Shown piece after piece: positions 53,963 through 64,000 of a stretch of 64,000 nt of DNA (position 1 is its first letter; every line of letters begins with the position of its first letter). The stretch lies in assembly GCA_036785705.1 (NCBI GenBank), contig JAWUZG010000016.1, positions 3,906,001-3,970,000 of the forward strand, read 5' to 3'. The stretch is from Acanthornis magna (taxonomy: Eukaryota > Chordata > Aves > Passeriformes > Acanthizidae). The position numbers and the translations under genes are program-made. The notes beneath the pieces are model-generated. The model ran no database searches. It saw only the letters and a program-made list of their open reading frames with translations, and was not told the origin of the DNA.

Positions 53963-54793
53963 ATGAAGAAAGCATGCAGTGCATGCACCGCTGCATGTGC
54001 ACCAGAAGTAGGAACTGATGCAGAGGGGAACCTCTCTGGAGATTTGACAATGAACAGTTACTCAAAACGCTGCAGCTCCAGTGAGGACAGCTTTGAGTTA
54101 CAGGGTAGCGCAAGGTCAGAAGCTAAAAGCTTTGTTAAAAGCAAAAATAAGGATGAAGGCTATCGACCCCATCGATCAAAGCACTGTCAGAAAGGCGGTG
54201 GAAAAACTCACGGACTGGAACACTCTTCTCTGTATCCAGCAGAAGTGGGAAACGCAAGCCGAAAGCTCCAGAGGCAGAAGAAGACTCACAAGAAAAGCAG
54301 TTCCTCTACATCTGACTTGAGCTTGGTGAGTCAAGGATCATCAAGTTCATTGTCTGTTGTGGAAGAAAAAATAGAAGCTAAACTGAAATTCTCTCAATTT
54401 ATTAATGAAGTTACTTTCAGAGTGCTTGATCCCATGAGCCTGAGGGCATACCGAGCTGCTAAACTGAAAAATACTTTTCCATCCAGTGTGAGAAGCCTAG
54501 AAGATTTTCATATTAAGAGAAAGTCTCCTGAAAACTGGAAAGAAAACATTCTAGATGGGAAGACCCACGAAGAAGTAGACTTAGAGACTCTGAGAAGTGA
54601 TGACGTCGTGTCTGGAGCACGAACACACAAATTAGAGAAATCATTGTCCCTGGATACAAGTCCCCCTCTCAGATCATTTGATAATGGTGTCTCATGCAGA
54701 ACAAGATCTGGCTTGCCAGTAGAAATTATGATTTCTCAAAGCAAAGGAATGCCAGCCACAAAATCTGCGTCTCTTCCTAGAAGTACAAGCATG
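53963..54793 (+). CDS. Partial CDS: probable first coding exon of an unrecognised Ser/Lys-rich protein
   Basis: This is the only long frame that behaves like a vertebrate exon. A TGA lies directly before the ATG at 53963. The frame stays open for 277 codons and then meets a good donor (ATG|GTGAGC, GT at 54794-54795), leaving phase 0. The first ATG has a T at -3. The in-frame ATG at 54050 (residue 30) has an A at -3 and may be the real start, giving an N-terminus MNSYSKRCSSSEDSF. Visible parts are a polar N-terminus, a basic cluster at residues 100-111 (RKLQRQKKTHKK, possibly a nuclear localisation signal), Ser-rich runs at 112-131, a hydrophobic/charged segment at 134-164 including KFSQFINEVTFRVLDP that is likely the folded or helical part, and a Ser-rich end with SASLPRSTSM that looks phosphorylatable. 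There is no signal peptide or membrane span. A probable acceptor at 53901-53902 would add 60 bases of 5' UTR. I do not recognise the family and assign no function. Confidence is for a real exon. Confidence 0.72.
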
Positions 54794-54918
54794 GTGAGCT
54801 CTCTCAAATACTTTCTTTGGGTGGTGTGTTACAAGTATTTATGCTTTAGCATGACTATTTGAAAAGTGTTTCTGTCTTCCTGGGTGGGGTCTTACCATGT
54901 AAACAAACTTTTCTCCAG
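54794..54918 (+). other. Candidate short GT-AG intron after the coding exon
   Basis: The donor GTGAGC at 54794 is followed 125 bases later by the acceptor ACTTTTCTCCAG ending at 54918. Splicing here in phase 0 would append 17 residues, beginning GGNKNGTF and ending at a TAG at 54970-54972. A further donor-like AAG|GTATGG sits just downstream (GT at 54976-54977). It is equally possible that the true intron is very long and the next exon lies outside the window, as is common for vertebrate genes with a first coding exon like this. Reading through without splicing gives a stop after 22 more codons. Confidence 0.25.
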
Positions 54919-54975
54919 GGTGGGAACAAAAATGGAACGTTCCTTATTAGTAGCTCAAGAAACCAGCTCTAGAAG

Positions 54976-57900
54976 GTATGGGGAGGAAGGAAAAACAGAA
55001 TACAATTCCCTGGTCCTTTTAGTTTGGTCTCTTAGAAGATGGCTTTACAAGATCAGACAAGAAGGTGATTCCTGCACGGCAATGAGGCATATCTATAACC
55101 AGGTCAGCTTGATATGAGCAGGCAAGGCACCCTCAAAAAAGGGTGAAGAGAGCGCTGTGAGAGACTGCTCAGGTATTCAAGCTCACTAGAACTTCCTCAG
55201 GTATCTCTACACTAAATAAGAATGCTCAGTTAGTGTGTTTAACTGCTACTGAGAGCTCTGACATTCTGAAAGTGTTTCTAAGGTTTTGGTGTCTGGAAAT
55301 AATATGTATTAATTGATAATTTCTTTATTGATGTGCTAAAAAGATAGCAAACAACCACAAAACCTTAAGAACTAAAAAAAACCCCCAAAACAAACAAACA
55401 AACAAACCCCTCCCCCCAAAAAAAAACCAAAACAAACAAAAAACCCCACACCCAAACCAAAATGGCTGAAACTTTCTTCTATGGTCTGGTAAAAAAAAAT
55501 TATGTTTTTAATTTTTTCTTATGAGATTCTTTGGCCGAGGAAGAGGTATTTATGCCTGTGAAGGAGGGCAAAGGGAAATTGTTGTTCTTTCTTGGCATGG
55601 AACAGTCTGAAATCCTGAACTGCCAAACCTGGAACAGATACATTATATTAGTATCTCTCCAGAGTAGTATCTGCAATTCTGCTAAAACAATAAAGGTTCA
55701 GGAACTATTCCTTAAGACTATACACATAGACGTTTCTAAACTGGGAGCTGTTACAACTCCATTATTCTTCAGAAACTCTATTCAAGTTTAAAAACAAAGA
55801 AACAAAAAGTTGTTTCATTTCACAGAGGACTGCAGCAAGTAGGAGAACATCCTAGTCTTAAGAATTTCATTCAAACTTCAGCAAGCCAAGCTTGGGATTT
55901 TATGCCCTTGGATGTTTTAATTGTCACCTATCAAAGGTATCTGGGGAGAGAAGTGGTGAAAGGTAATGAAAGACAGGGGGAATTTTCACACTGCATTGTG
56001 TCACAGCTCCACAATGAGAGCTGCCCTGCAAAGAAGTCAGGAGACTCCAGTCTGGGCCCATGGCAGGATATGCTTTTTTCAAATTCCAATTAAGCATCTG
56101 TCAGAGCATCTTTTCCAGTGGACTTGATTATATGTAGAAATTGAAACTTCCAACCGATTGAGTATTAACTCACTGAACACTGCTGAGTGCTCTGTAACTC
56201 CACACAGTTTGGGTAGGCATCAGTCTACTCCAGTTTAAGCATCAGCCTCCTCTAAGCCTAGTCATTCAAATTGAACACAGTAGTTACCAAACATTTTACC
56301 TCAACAAACAATGCCTCAGACTGCAGAGCTCAACAGGAAAAAAGAAAGGAGTGGCAGGGCAAAAATACAAGAGTGAAACGTGTTCGGCCACATCTAAAGA
56401 TTGATGTCTCCTACATGCAAAAACTTTGACTTCAATGCAATTTATTTAGTGCCAGTCCTCAGCTGAAGCATGCCTAGCAAGAAGCAAAAGGATAACTGTA
56501 CAGTCTTGGGTGTCATTATTGTAAAGATATTAAAAATGTAGTTGGTTATGCAATGTCCATTTGAATACACATTTAGAACATTGCCTAAAACAGTTTCATG
56601 TTTTAGTTGCCAAGTTATTATACATGTGGAGAAGATAATCTTTGAGAGAAAGAAATTATAATATTACATTGACTTAAATATGAAAACTGGATAGCAGGGG
56701 TATAATAACATGCATCCTGAAGAGCATGAAAGAACATGCTTGAAAGTTTGAGGTTAAAAAAGCTGCACCTAATAAAAAAGTATGGCTCAGAAGATGAATG
56801 TTGTGACATTGCCTCCTGTCTATTATGTTTTCTGAAGACCCCTGAGGTGTCCACAACTGCCTCTGTACTACAGTTGATTGGATCCAGACCCACTAAAGTT
56901 ATTTTCAACTTTTAGACTTCTGAGAACTGGTCAAAATGTTCAATTTCTGCAGCAAGTATTTACTGGTTTGCAAACAGCTGCTACTGAAATGAAATCTCAC
57001 AAGAAAACAACCGTCACTATAGATTTATGCAGAGGAATTTCTGAATTCAGCTAGCAGAATAAAAAAGGGTGCTTCATTTTGTGACTGAAGTTAAAGAGAA
57101 TTGTGAAAGATAGAAAGCAATTCCAAAAAATGATGGACATGACCTTGGTGTGGACTAAATATTTTAGTAACCTGGCCAACAGGATGAAATTATTTTTCAT
57201 TTCTATGTATTGATCTAAATTTGAAGTCACTGGACAAACAAGGAGGAAAGGAAAATGCTATAACTAAGTGAAGGCAAGCCTCTGAATTCATACCAACATA
57301 GTGGAAGATGTGCATTGAGACTCGAGACTATGTCATACTTCCAGACTGAAATGATATGACCAGTTTAGTGGGCTGAGAAATGCAGGAAATGTCTGGAAAC
57401 GGTTGTACACAATGGAAAGTTTCTAAGAACTGGGAAGACATGCTTGTCAGAGTCTTCAAAGGACAGATCAATACAGAGAGAAATGTGGATGGATTCAAAC
57501 AATACATACTTTTCTCAGACTTAGGGTATGTTTGAAAGAAAGCCAAGTATGAAAGGAGATTGGCCTGTGTCTTTTAATACATATTTTATCTCAAGTACAT
57601 TTGTTCCAAGTAACCAATGTCTTCAGGAGAGCTTTGTATACCACTTACGACTCTTCCAGAAATAAAATATAGGTAAAAATTTAATTCTTAAATAATGTCA
57701 CAGGAGTCTCACTTCAGACCTGAGTAAGTCTGCAACACCTTAAGGTTTGAATCAACCTGAAAATTACATTTCAGTTAACTTTAGTAATACATGAATGAGG
57801 ATCAATTTTCCAGCTAGGTCTCATCTTTACATGCCTACTTTCACCTACACGAAGAACCATATAACACAACATTAGACATTGACTTTTCTTGATCACAGGA

Positions 57901-58278
57901 AATCAATTTCTTTCTTAGAAGAGCTGTATCTTTCCATCTTACATTAGTATTACACATTCTGTGTGCAAGAGATTTTAGAAACAATTTTTGACCTCATCAT
58001 TGCAACTCTATGTATACATATCCTAAGGAATTGTGCACTTATCACCTAAGACTGTGTCATTATCACACAAAGTAAATATGGGCAAGCCTGATAGATACAA
58101 ATGACTTACTAAGGGGCAGAGGCTGTCTTAAAAAACAAGCTTGGGTTGAGATAGTGTCACTTCTACATTTTGGAAGTTAAGACTTCAGATACTATAAGCT
58201 GAGCCTGAACAGGGCAGGTGGTAAGAGGCAGAAACTTGTCCATCCATGTTCCACAGGTACTTACCATGCTTATGGAGC
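54976..58278 (+). other. Presumed intron after the coding exon
   Basis: The stretch follows the phase-0 donor at 54794. It has an A/C-rich tract at 55371 and short chance frames. No downstream coding exon with a phase-0 acceptor, an open frame and a donor was recognised, apart from the short alternative ending at 54972. Confidence 0.45.
55371..55470. repeat. A/C-rich low-complexity tract
   Basis: Runs of A alternating with runs of C and CAAA units (ACAAACAAACAAACAAACCCC, CCCTCCCCCCAAAAAAAAACC). It lies in the presumed intron of the gene with the 53963 exon and is of the same type as the tracts at 16247 and 42586. Confidence 0.85.
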
Positions 58279-58293
58279 CATAGAATCATAGAC
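58279..58293 (-). repeat. CR1-type terminal octamer repeats
   Basis: On the minus strand this reads GTCTATGATTCTATG, the tandem octamer that ends CR1 elements. It lies 48 bases beyond the SINE tail, on the side where the tail of the 58475-59245 CR1 should be. It may be that element's own 3' end separated by the SINE insertion, or a remnant of another CR1. Confidence 0.5.
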
Positions 58294-58340
58294 TCCTCGT
58301 AATCCTCATAATCATTCCCTAGACATCCCCATATATTTGG

Positions 58341-58472
58341 ATCACAGAATATTCTGAGTTGGAAGGGACCCACAAGGATTATCAAATCCAGCTCTTGAGT
58401 GAAGGTCCATATGGGGATCAAACCTGGAACCTTGGCATTATTAGCACCAGGCTGTGAACAACTGAGCTAAGA
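58341..58472 (-). mobile_element. tRNA-Ile-derived SINE with CR1-like tail (TguSINE1-type), near full length
   Basis: Read on the minus strand it starts TTAGCTCAGTTG (A box) and continues GGTGCTAATAATGCCAAGG, matching the anticodon arm of tRNA-Ile(AAU). It then reads GGTTTGATCCCC (B box), and after a spacer CTTCCAACTCAGAATATTCTGTGAT, a CR1-type tail. The first few bases of the tRNA are missing. A tRNA-Ile head with CR1 tail is, from memory, the design of the zebra finch TguSINE1 family, mobilised by CR1 enzymes. The RNA polymerase III boxes are present but the tRNA fold is degraded, so this is not a tRNA gene. Confidence 0.88.
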
Positions 58473-58474
58473 AT

Positions 58475-59245
58475 GCAAAGGAGCAGAAGGGACCCTAAAG
58501 GCCATCTAGTCCCAGTCCCCCCTGCCATGGGCAGGGACACCTTCCACTAAACCAGATTGCTCAAGACCTTATCCAGCCTGGCCTGGAACACTCCAGGGCT
58601 GGGGCATTGACAACCTCCCTGGGCAACCTGTTCCAGTGCCTCACCACCCTCACAGTGAAGAATTTCTTCCTGCTATCTAACCCAAATTTCCTCTCTTTCA
58701 GTTGGTACCCTTTACTCCCTGTCCTATCACTGCAGTTCACAGAGTCCCTCCCTGGCTTTCCTGAAGCCTCTTCAGTTACTGTAAAGTTGCTGTGAGTTCT
58801 CCCTGCAACCTTCTCTTCTCCAGGCTGAACAGCCCCAGCTTCCTCAGCCTGTCTTTGTAGGGAAGGTCCTCCAGTTCTTTTTTTGTCTTCATGGCCCCTC
58901 TGGACTTGCTCCAACAGTTCCATGTCCTTCTTATTATGGGCACACCAGAGCTGGATGTGGCATTCCAAGTGGGGTTTCACCAGGGCACAATAGAGGGGCA
59001 GAATCCCCTCCCTTGACCTGCTGCCCACACTCCTTCGGATACAGCCCAGGACATGTTTGTCTTTTTGGGCTGTGAATGGACACTGCCAGCTCATGCTAAG
59101 TTTTTTCATCAACTATCACCCCCAAGTCTTTCTCCACAGGGCTGCTCTCAATCAATTCTCTGCCCAGCCTGTGGGTGTGCCTGGGCTTGCTGTGACACAG
59201 CTGTAGGACATTGCATCTCACTTTGCTGAACTTCAAGTCTGAGAA
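58475..59245 (-). mobile_element. CR1 LINE, longest copy in the window, - strand, broken ORF2 remnant
   Basis: About 770 bases of CR1 lie in minus orientation. Two minus-strand frames carry ORF2 C-terminal landmarks: one contains [20 protein letters not shown] (59096-59240), the other HVLGCIRRSVGSR, ILPLYCALVKPHLE and KKFFTVRVVRHWNRLPREVV (58561-59112). They are in different frames, so at least one frameshift separates them, and the region between LLEQVQRG and the FFTVRV motif is further disrupted. No catalytic RT core is present, so the copy is inactive. Its 3' end abuts the SINE at 58341-58472. Confidence 0.95.
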
Positions 59246-60196
59246 TAATTTGCGGAAATTATTTTTAAATAATTTGCTGGTGTAAAGCTGCACCAGTAAA
59301 GATAGATGCAATGACAATTGCTTATTACCTAAACAACATCACTGCATGGACACAGACTTTCTGAACCCAGAATGATGTATCGGTGTGACAACACATTAGG
59401 TGGGCTTCTCAGCTTGGTTTGCCACCAGCTCCAGGGTTTCTTCTGTATTTCACCTGCTGAAATTACCAAGCTATCTGTATCCCTGCTGTCCTTAGTATCT
59501 CAAACCGGTAGCACTTGTCTCATCACCTGGCTCAGGCTGGTGCTTCAGCCATGTGTCAAGACAAAACACCTGAAGAGTCACTGTGCAGTCATGCTTCCTC
59601 CTGAGCTATTTAGTCTCAAGGGCCAAACTTTGACCCCATATAAACAATTCAATTCCCTCCCGTATCCTTAGCAAAACTATCTGAAAACAAAGTACTCATT
59701 CTCACTCTTGATTTCAAGCGATGTATGCCCTAAAGGATTTAATTTCTATAGTCCTTGAGACGGAAGGGGACAATTGCCTCTTACAAAGGCTTGCATCCTT
59801 ATAAAATGCAGATGAATGAAGCAGAAGCTAAAATAACACCCCTTTTCATTCCTCTCACAAGAAATCATTATTAACATAACTACTGTAAAGCAGAAATATA
59901 ACCAGAATAGACATTTATACAGGATACTGAGAAGATTCAAAGATTCATGTATATCTCTAATCCAGGCAGGCTGTTTAGTTCTCAAGGAACCCACTGAAGT
60001 ACAGTGTCACAGACATTAACACAGACAAGGAAAATTATATTAATTTCTGCTCTTTTACTACCTGTTATCCATGAGGATTCCTGCTGTTCATTACAGGTTC
60101 TCTTGCAAGACAAATACCTGAGCACATGGATGGCTCCCTGAAGGTGCACAAGCATCTTTGGAAATTGCAGTCTCACACACCTGAACTTCACAGGCA

Positions 60197-60283
60197 TGAA
60201 GGGGTTTGATCCCCATATGGGCCATTCTCTTTAGAGTTGAACTCAAAGATCCTTGTTCTCTTCCAACTCAGAATATTCTGTGA
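60197..60283 (+). mobile_element. 5'-truncated tRNA-Ile/CR1 SINE (TguSINE1-type), + strand
   Basis: The copy begins within the tRNA-derived head at about the B box (GGGGTTTGATCCCCATATGG), then carries the linker TTTAGAGTTGAACTCAAAG and the tail CTTCCAACTCAGAATATTCTGTGA, the same tail as the SINE at 58341. The A box and anticodon region are missing, so it could not be transcribed from its own promoter. Confidence 0.85.
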
Positions 60284-62941
60284 AATGTGTAAGAATAGAG
60301 GAAGAATGTCATGCAAAGCTGTGGTAGAATTCCACAGCAGTAGAAGATGCAGCCAATCTCCCATTTCTAAATGGAAGTTTCTAGGGCAGTTTCTAGGTTC
60401 TCCGTTTCTAGGGCACCTGAGTACTAACAGAATCTTGCTGAAAGAGCAGACAAGATTTTTGTTGCTCTAGGTCAAAACTCTTTTATACAAGAAGGTTTTC
60501 AGTCCTCTTTCAGCCCTTCCAGCCTGCCACCATGATGTAAAAATAAACATTTGCTTTGTTCTTGGATGAATACCAAATCTTTCATTTCTATTTACAGTAC
60601 AGTGATGTTTACAAGTAAGATTTGGGTTCAAATACATTATAATGGAAAGTATATATTGTTTCACTGACTCATGCATGCAATGTGCTAAAAGAGAAATAGT
60701 AGGAGGTGGCACCAGAAGGAAAGGGTAATGAGGCACTTTGCCCAGGTCAGTGATCAAGTCAGCAGCCAAACACAGGCCAGAAAAGTCTTCCAGTGTCCTA
60801 TTTTCCATCCTGTTCCTGCTCTTTCAGACAGGCAGGTCAAAGTAGAACTGCCCTCAGTAGCTGATATAATGAAGCTGTGGTATCTCAAGGTTACCAGAGG
60901 AAAGTAAGAAAGTGGACAACATCAGATGCTTCAGTTCTTTCACATGATATCCACATGACAGATCATATCATTAGGGCCTTTTATGAGTCTCATAGCAATA
61001 GCAAATGCCACATGGCCTCCTTTCCTGACATCCTGGCATCTTATTAGCCATGATATTCCCCATGACACTGCATAGAAATTTGTTCCCCTCTGCTTTGCAA
61101 ATTGGAAGTGACCATCAGGTTGTCAGTAGTCTAGAAATGTTTTCTTGAAATAGGTGTTAAAATGGAATATTTAATTCTTTTGCCATAAACTTGATTGACA
61201 GAAGACGATGTTGACTTCTTTTCACCATTCAGAGATACCAGGCAAATACAACCATTTTAAGACTTACTAGCTTTAAACTCATTATCATGTGAAGTGAGCA
61301 TAGGCACTGAACTGCAAGCAACATACACCACAACAACTTCACTGTTATTTTTCCTTCATTTGCAGATTCCTGAAAACAGTCTCTGTGTCTGGCAATACTG
61401 CATAAGAATCTCAAGTCATAGCAATTGCATTTGGGTGTGGAAAGCCAAGTATTAAATCTTTAATTGACTGGGGCTTGCAGTTCCTTGGTACCGCAGGGAT
61501 TTCTGTTGCATCGTTATAACCTCTCTCCTCTGATACCAGCACTGTTTTCCTATGCGCCACTATCATGAAATGATCACTCTGGGTATAGTAGTAATGAGTA
61601 GTATTGCAAATGTATGCCAGTGTGTACATTTGGAGCTTCCAGGGTGGGTGAATTAGCTTTATAACACCTCATAGGTGTCAGCCAGCCAAATACTCTAGGC
61701 TATAAAATCCAATGGCCAAAGGAAATGGTAGTACTTTCTGAGCTTATTCCATCTGAAATCAAAGACAAATCTCATTTTCAACCAATCAGGCTATCTCAAA
61801 TATCTTCTCAATCTCTGAGAGGACTTAGCCATGTTAGGCTTGAAGCATGTAGTAATATTAGCTGTACCAGCAGCAGCCCAAGCTGGGGCAAGATGTAGCT
61901 CAGCAAAGACTAATAGTTGCAATATTTACCCAGCTTCACCAGTTAAATGTAGAGTGCTGAATCCTCTCCATAATTTTTTTTTTTTTTTTTTGTTTTTGGT
62001 GACATTTATGTTTCAGTCACAAGACGTGGAAAGCCAAGCAGGCCATGTGCAATTTCATCCATAGTTAACAGCTCTTGTCCCAGTACTGTGGCACTGACTC
62101 CTTTTTCCACTGCTAAGAGGAGCGCAGCAGCCATACTGTAGGAGAAATCAGCATAATGTTTTTAGAGCAGCAGCTGTGACATCGTTTTACAAGCAACAGT
62201 ACGAGCAGATGGTGTTTAGAGAGTTCTCCTTGCCTGCTCTAAAACACCTCCATTGGGTCACTAATGGATCCTCCGTCTTGTGGAGCACTGCATAAAGCTA
62301 CAATGTTCCCAAGATGACGCATATGGTCATTTACAGCTTCCCAGCTCATCAAATACAAATTAGATCAAAATCTTTTTCACAGAGCATAGATGTCTATAAG
62401 CCAGTACTCAAAAGAATAAGCTATTTATTCAAGACAGGCTAAAATAGACAGTCTGAGCTGCTTCCCAATAACATGAATGTGTTTTCAATGAAATTAAGTA
62501 TTTCACCATAAAGCCTGCATTTTTGAAGTTAGGATTTGTAATTCAGTTGTCCTCCCTTTTCTGCCCTCCCACCCCTTCTTTTTTAGAGAAGGAGAGCAGT
62601 GAGTCAGGAGGGAGATATTTGTATAAAGGAAAAAAACCCCAATATTATAATGGTGAATTTCTGCATAGAATTCAGAGTTCCAAGCAGAAAACAGAATCAT
62701 TTTCCAGCCAAATCTACTATTTGCCTTCAGAGGGGCAGCTACTCAGCCAGAGAAAAATCTTGAGCACATGCAGCTCACACTGATTTCGGTATCTTTTGGC
62801 ACATGCCACAGGAAAGCAAAATTGGCCATCAGAAATGTTTAGTGTTCCTCTCCCAGTGACTTTTGTTAACATGACTTTTCCCCTTCCTTTGAGTTTGAAA
62901 AACACCTCTCAATTGTACTCTTTATCTCTGAATGCCTTTAG
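60284..62941. other. Non-coding stretch, presumed intron
   Basis: AT-rich, with a local repeat of GTTTCTAGGGCA near 60376-60412 (two copies and a partial) and the T18 run at 61974. No exon is recognised. Confidence 0.5.
61974..61991. repeat. Homopolymer of 18 T
   Basis: Eighteen T followed by GTTTTTGG. Seen from the minus strand it resembles a poly-A tail (CCAAAAACAAAA...), but I see no recognisable retrotransposed sequence on its 5' side. Confidence 0.85.
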
Positions 62942-63039
62942 AAAGAAATGGTACTTTGAGAGTAATGGAAGCTACAACAGGCTTAGAACAATTACTATCA
63001 GCAGAGATGCCTGAAAACTGCAAAGCCAAGCAAGGGAAG
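62942..63039 (+). other. Exon-like segment near the right edge
   Basis: A pyrimidine-rich acceptor (TGTACTCTTTATCTCTGAATGCCTTTAG, AG at 62940-62941) opens onto a frame reading RNGTLRVMEATTGLEQLL and continuing to NCKAKQGK, with a possible donor AAG|GTGAAA near 63039. The frame needs a phase-1 upstream exon, while the 53963 exon ends in phase 0, where this segment hits TGA within six codons. It therefore cannot be the directly following coding exon. It could be non-coding, belong after a missing intermediate exon, or be chance. Confidence 0.15.
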
Positions 63040-64000
63040 GTGAAAGAGCAAGTGGTAGAAAAGACTGACAGATCTCTCTTTTCTGGTCCAGGTTTGGTCT
63101 ACAAGCGTTATTTATGACAGAGATTTTAAAGGTGCTTCAACTCATTTTTCATTTCTTCCTTCAGCCAGCAGCCTGTGTTTGTCATGTTTACAAAATATGG
63201 GGTTTTGCCCTGCCATAACATACATACAATATGGCTGTATTATATCAGAAGAGCAAAGACCTTGGTATGCAGTGACTCACACAGCCATATGCAATATTTA
63301 ATATAACTATTTTTCCTAGTCCCCACAATGAAAATCTCTGAACTCTACCAAGAGGAGATTCAAGTGCAAGGCACTGCCCAGAGCCAGAGGTTGCTCTGAT
63401 TTATTTTTCAGTTGTGAGTGACTGATATTTTTCCCCACTCATTCTAAGGTTTTCAGCTCTATTAAAATTCTGCTCAGTGATGTACTTCATGCAATTAATA
63501 GAAACGTAGATGTAACTTTGCTCCCCCACTCCCACTGTGTTCTAACATCTAACAGAGTAAAATAAAAGTTTACTTATTAGTATGAACCCACCATGGCAAG
63601 CATTTTGGGAACAGAAAAGAGGGAATCAGTTTTATATTATTCTGCCAAAGCTGCATTTGCAATACTCTATTTTCTCTGTAGGCTTGGTGATCCATGGGTT
63701 TTAGTCTCCCATCAGAAACTGAAGCATTAAAACTTTGAGCGCAAAAAATTTAAAGAACAGAAACTTTTATGAATTATGGGATGGTTTGAAAGGTTTTATA
63801 CTAAACGTGGGCCTCAGAAATTAAGCCTACGTGCCCCAACGGCAAGACTCATGCCTCAGAATATCAGGAACTCTTGGTTTTGACCTCAGGTCTGATAAGG
63901 AGAAGCAGAACCCCATTTGGGAATCTATTTTATATTTATAAAACACATATTTTTTCATAAAGCTCAAAAAAATGGTATTTTCACAGTCTAGCTCAGGCAT
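63040..64000. other. Non-coding right edge
   Basis: I see nothing beyond ordinary AT-rich sequence. The gene with the 53963 exon presumably continues past the window. Confidence 0.5.

Noticed and set aside
53679..54113. 144-residue minus-strand frame over the start of the coding exon
   Set aside because: It lies opposite the + strand exon, has no splice signals and is best explained as its antisense shadow.
54794..54862. Continuation of the coding frame past 54793
   Set aside because: The consensus donor at 54794 and the change to intron-like, aromatic-rich reading (KYFLWVVCYKYLCF) indicate intron rather than coding sequence.
58402..58472. tRNA-Ile gene
   Set aside because: The A and B boxes and anticodon arm are recognisable, but the 5' acceptor strand is missing, stems are mismatched and a CR1-like tail follows; it is a SINE head.
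58561..59317. Two minus-strand frames as host genes
   Set aside because: Both are pieces of a frameshifted CR1 ORF2.
61974..61991. Poly-A tail of a processed pseudogene on the minus strand
   Set aside because: No recognisable coding remnant or target-site duplication next to the T-run.

Overview
The window looks like AT-rich, gene-poor nuclear DNA from a bird, most probably a songbird. The lineage call rests on repeats. There are several CR1 LINE 3' ends with the characteristic ATTCTRTG octamer tails. There are also two copies of a short element joining a tRNA-Ile-like head (A and B boxes visible) to a CR1-type tail, which is the architecture I know as TguSINE1 from zebra finch. I found no operons, Shine-Dalgarno sites, CRISPR arrays or prokaryotic genes. 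Short open frames across the window are mostly chance frames in intronic or intergenic DNA.

Only one coding segment is convincing: a long exon on the + strand (ATG at 53963 or, with better initiation context, 54050) that stays open to a clean GT donor at 54794 in phase 0. It encodes about 277 residues of a hydrophilic, Ser/Lys-rich protein with one compact hydrophobic/charged block near residues 134-164. I could not name the protein. A plausible 3' splice acceptor 60 bases before the ATG suggests that the first coding exon carries some 5' UTR, so a non-coding first exon probably lies upstream; 44269-44309 is a weak candidate. The rest of the gene presumably lies beyond 64000. A short GT-AG intron ending at 54918 could instead give an early stop.

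Layout: 1-15.5 kb is AT-rich non-coding DNA with one CR1 tail near 5.65 kb and an exon-like GC-rich patch at 13.39-13.59 kb. From 15.5 to 22.5 kb there is an exon-like 141-base segment, several A/C-rich low-complexity tracts and a possible decayed interspersed repeat. From 22.5 to 41 kb there are a CR1 on the - strand, a pyrimidine-skewed tract, a GC-elevated block near 27.8-28.1 kb, an old CR1 tail, an exon-like terminal segment at 35.72-35.92 kb and a CR1 at 40.74-40.98 kb. From 41 to 53.9 kb there are a diverged 108-base tandem duplication, microsatellites, a 17-base minisatellite and a TATC-family microsatellite. From 53.9 to 64 kb there are the coding exon, its presumed intron, a SINE sitting between a CR1 body and CR1-type octamers, and a second truncated SINE.

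No undescribed biological system stood out. The observations most worth checking are the unnamed exon, the nested SINE/CR1 locus, the tandem duplication, the one-sided orientation of the A/C-rich tracts and the exon-like segments. All names and exon calls come from reading the sequence without database searches.
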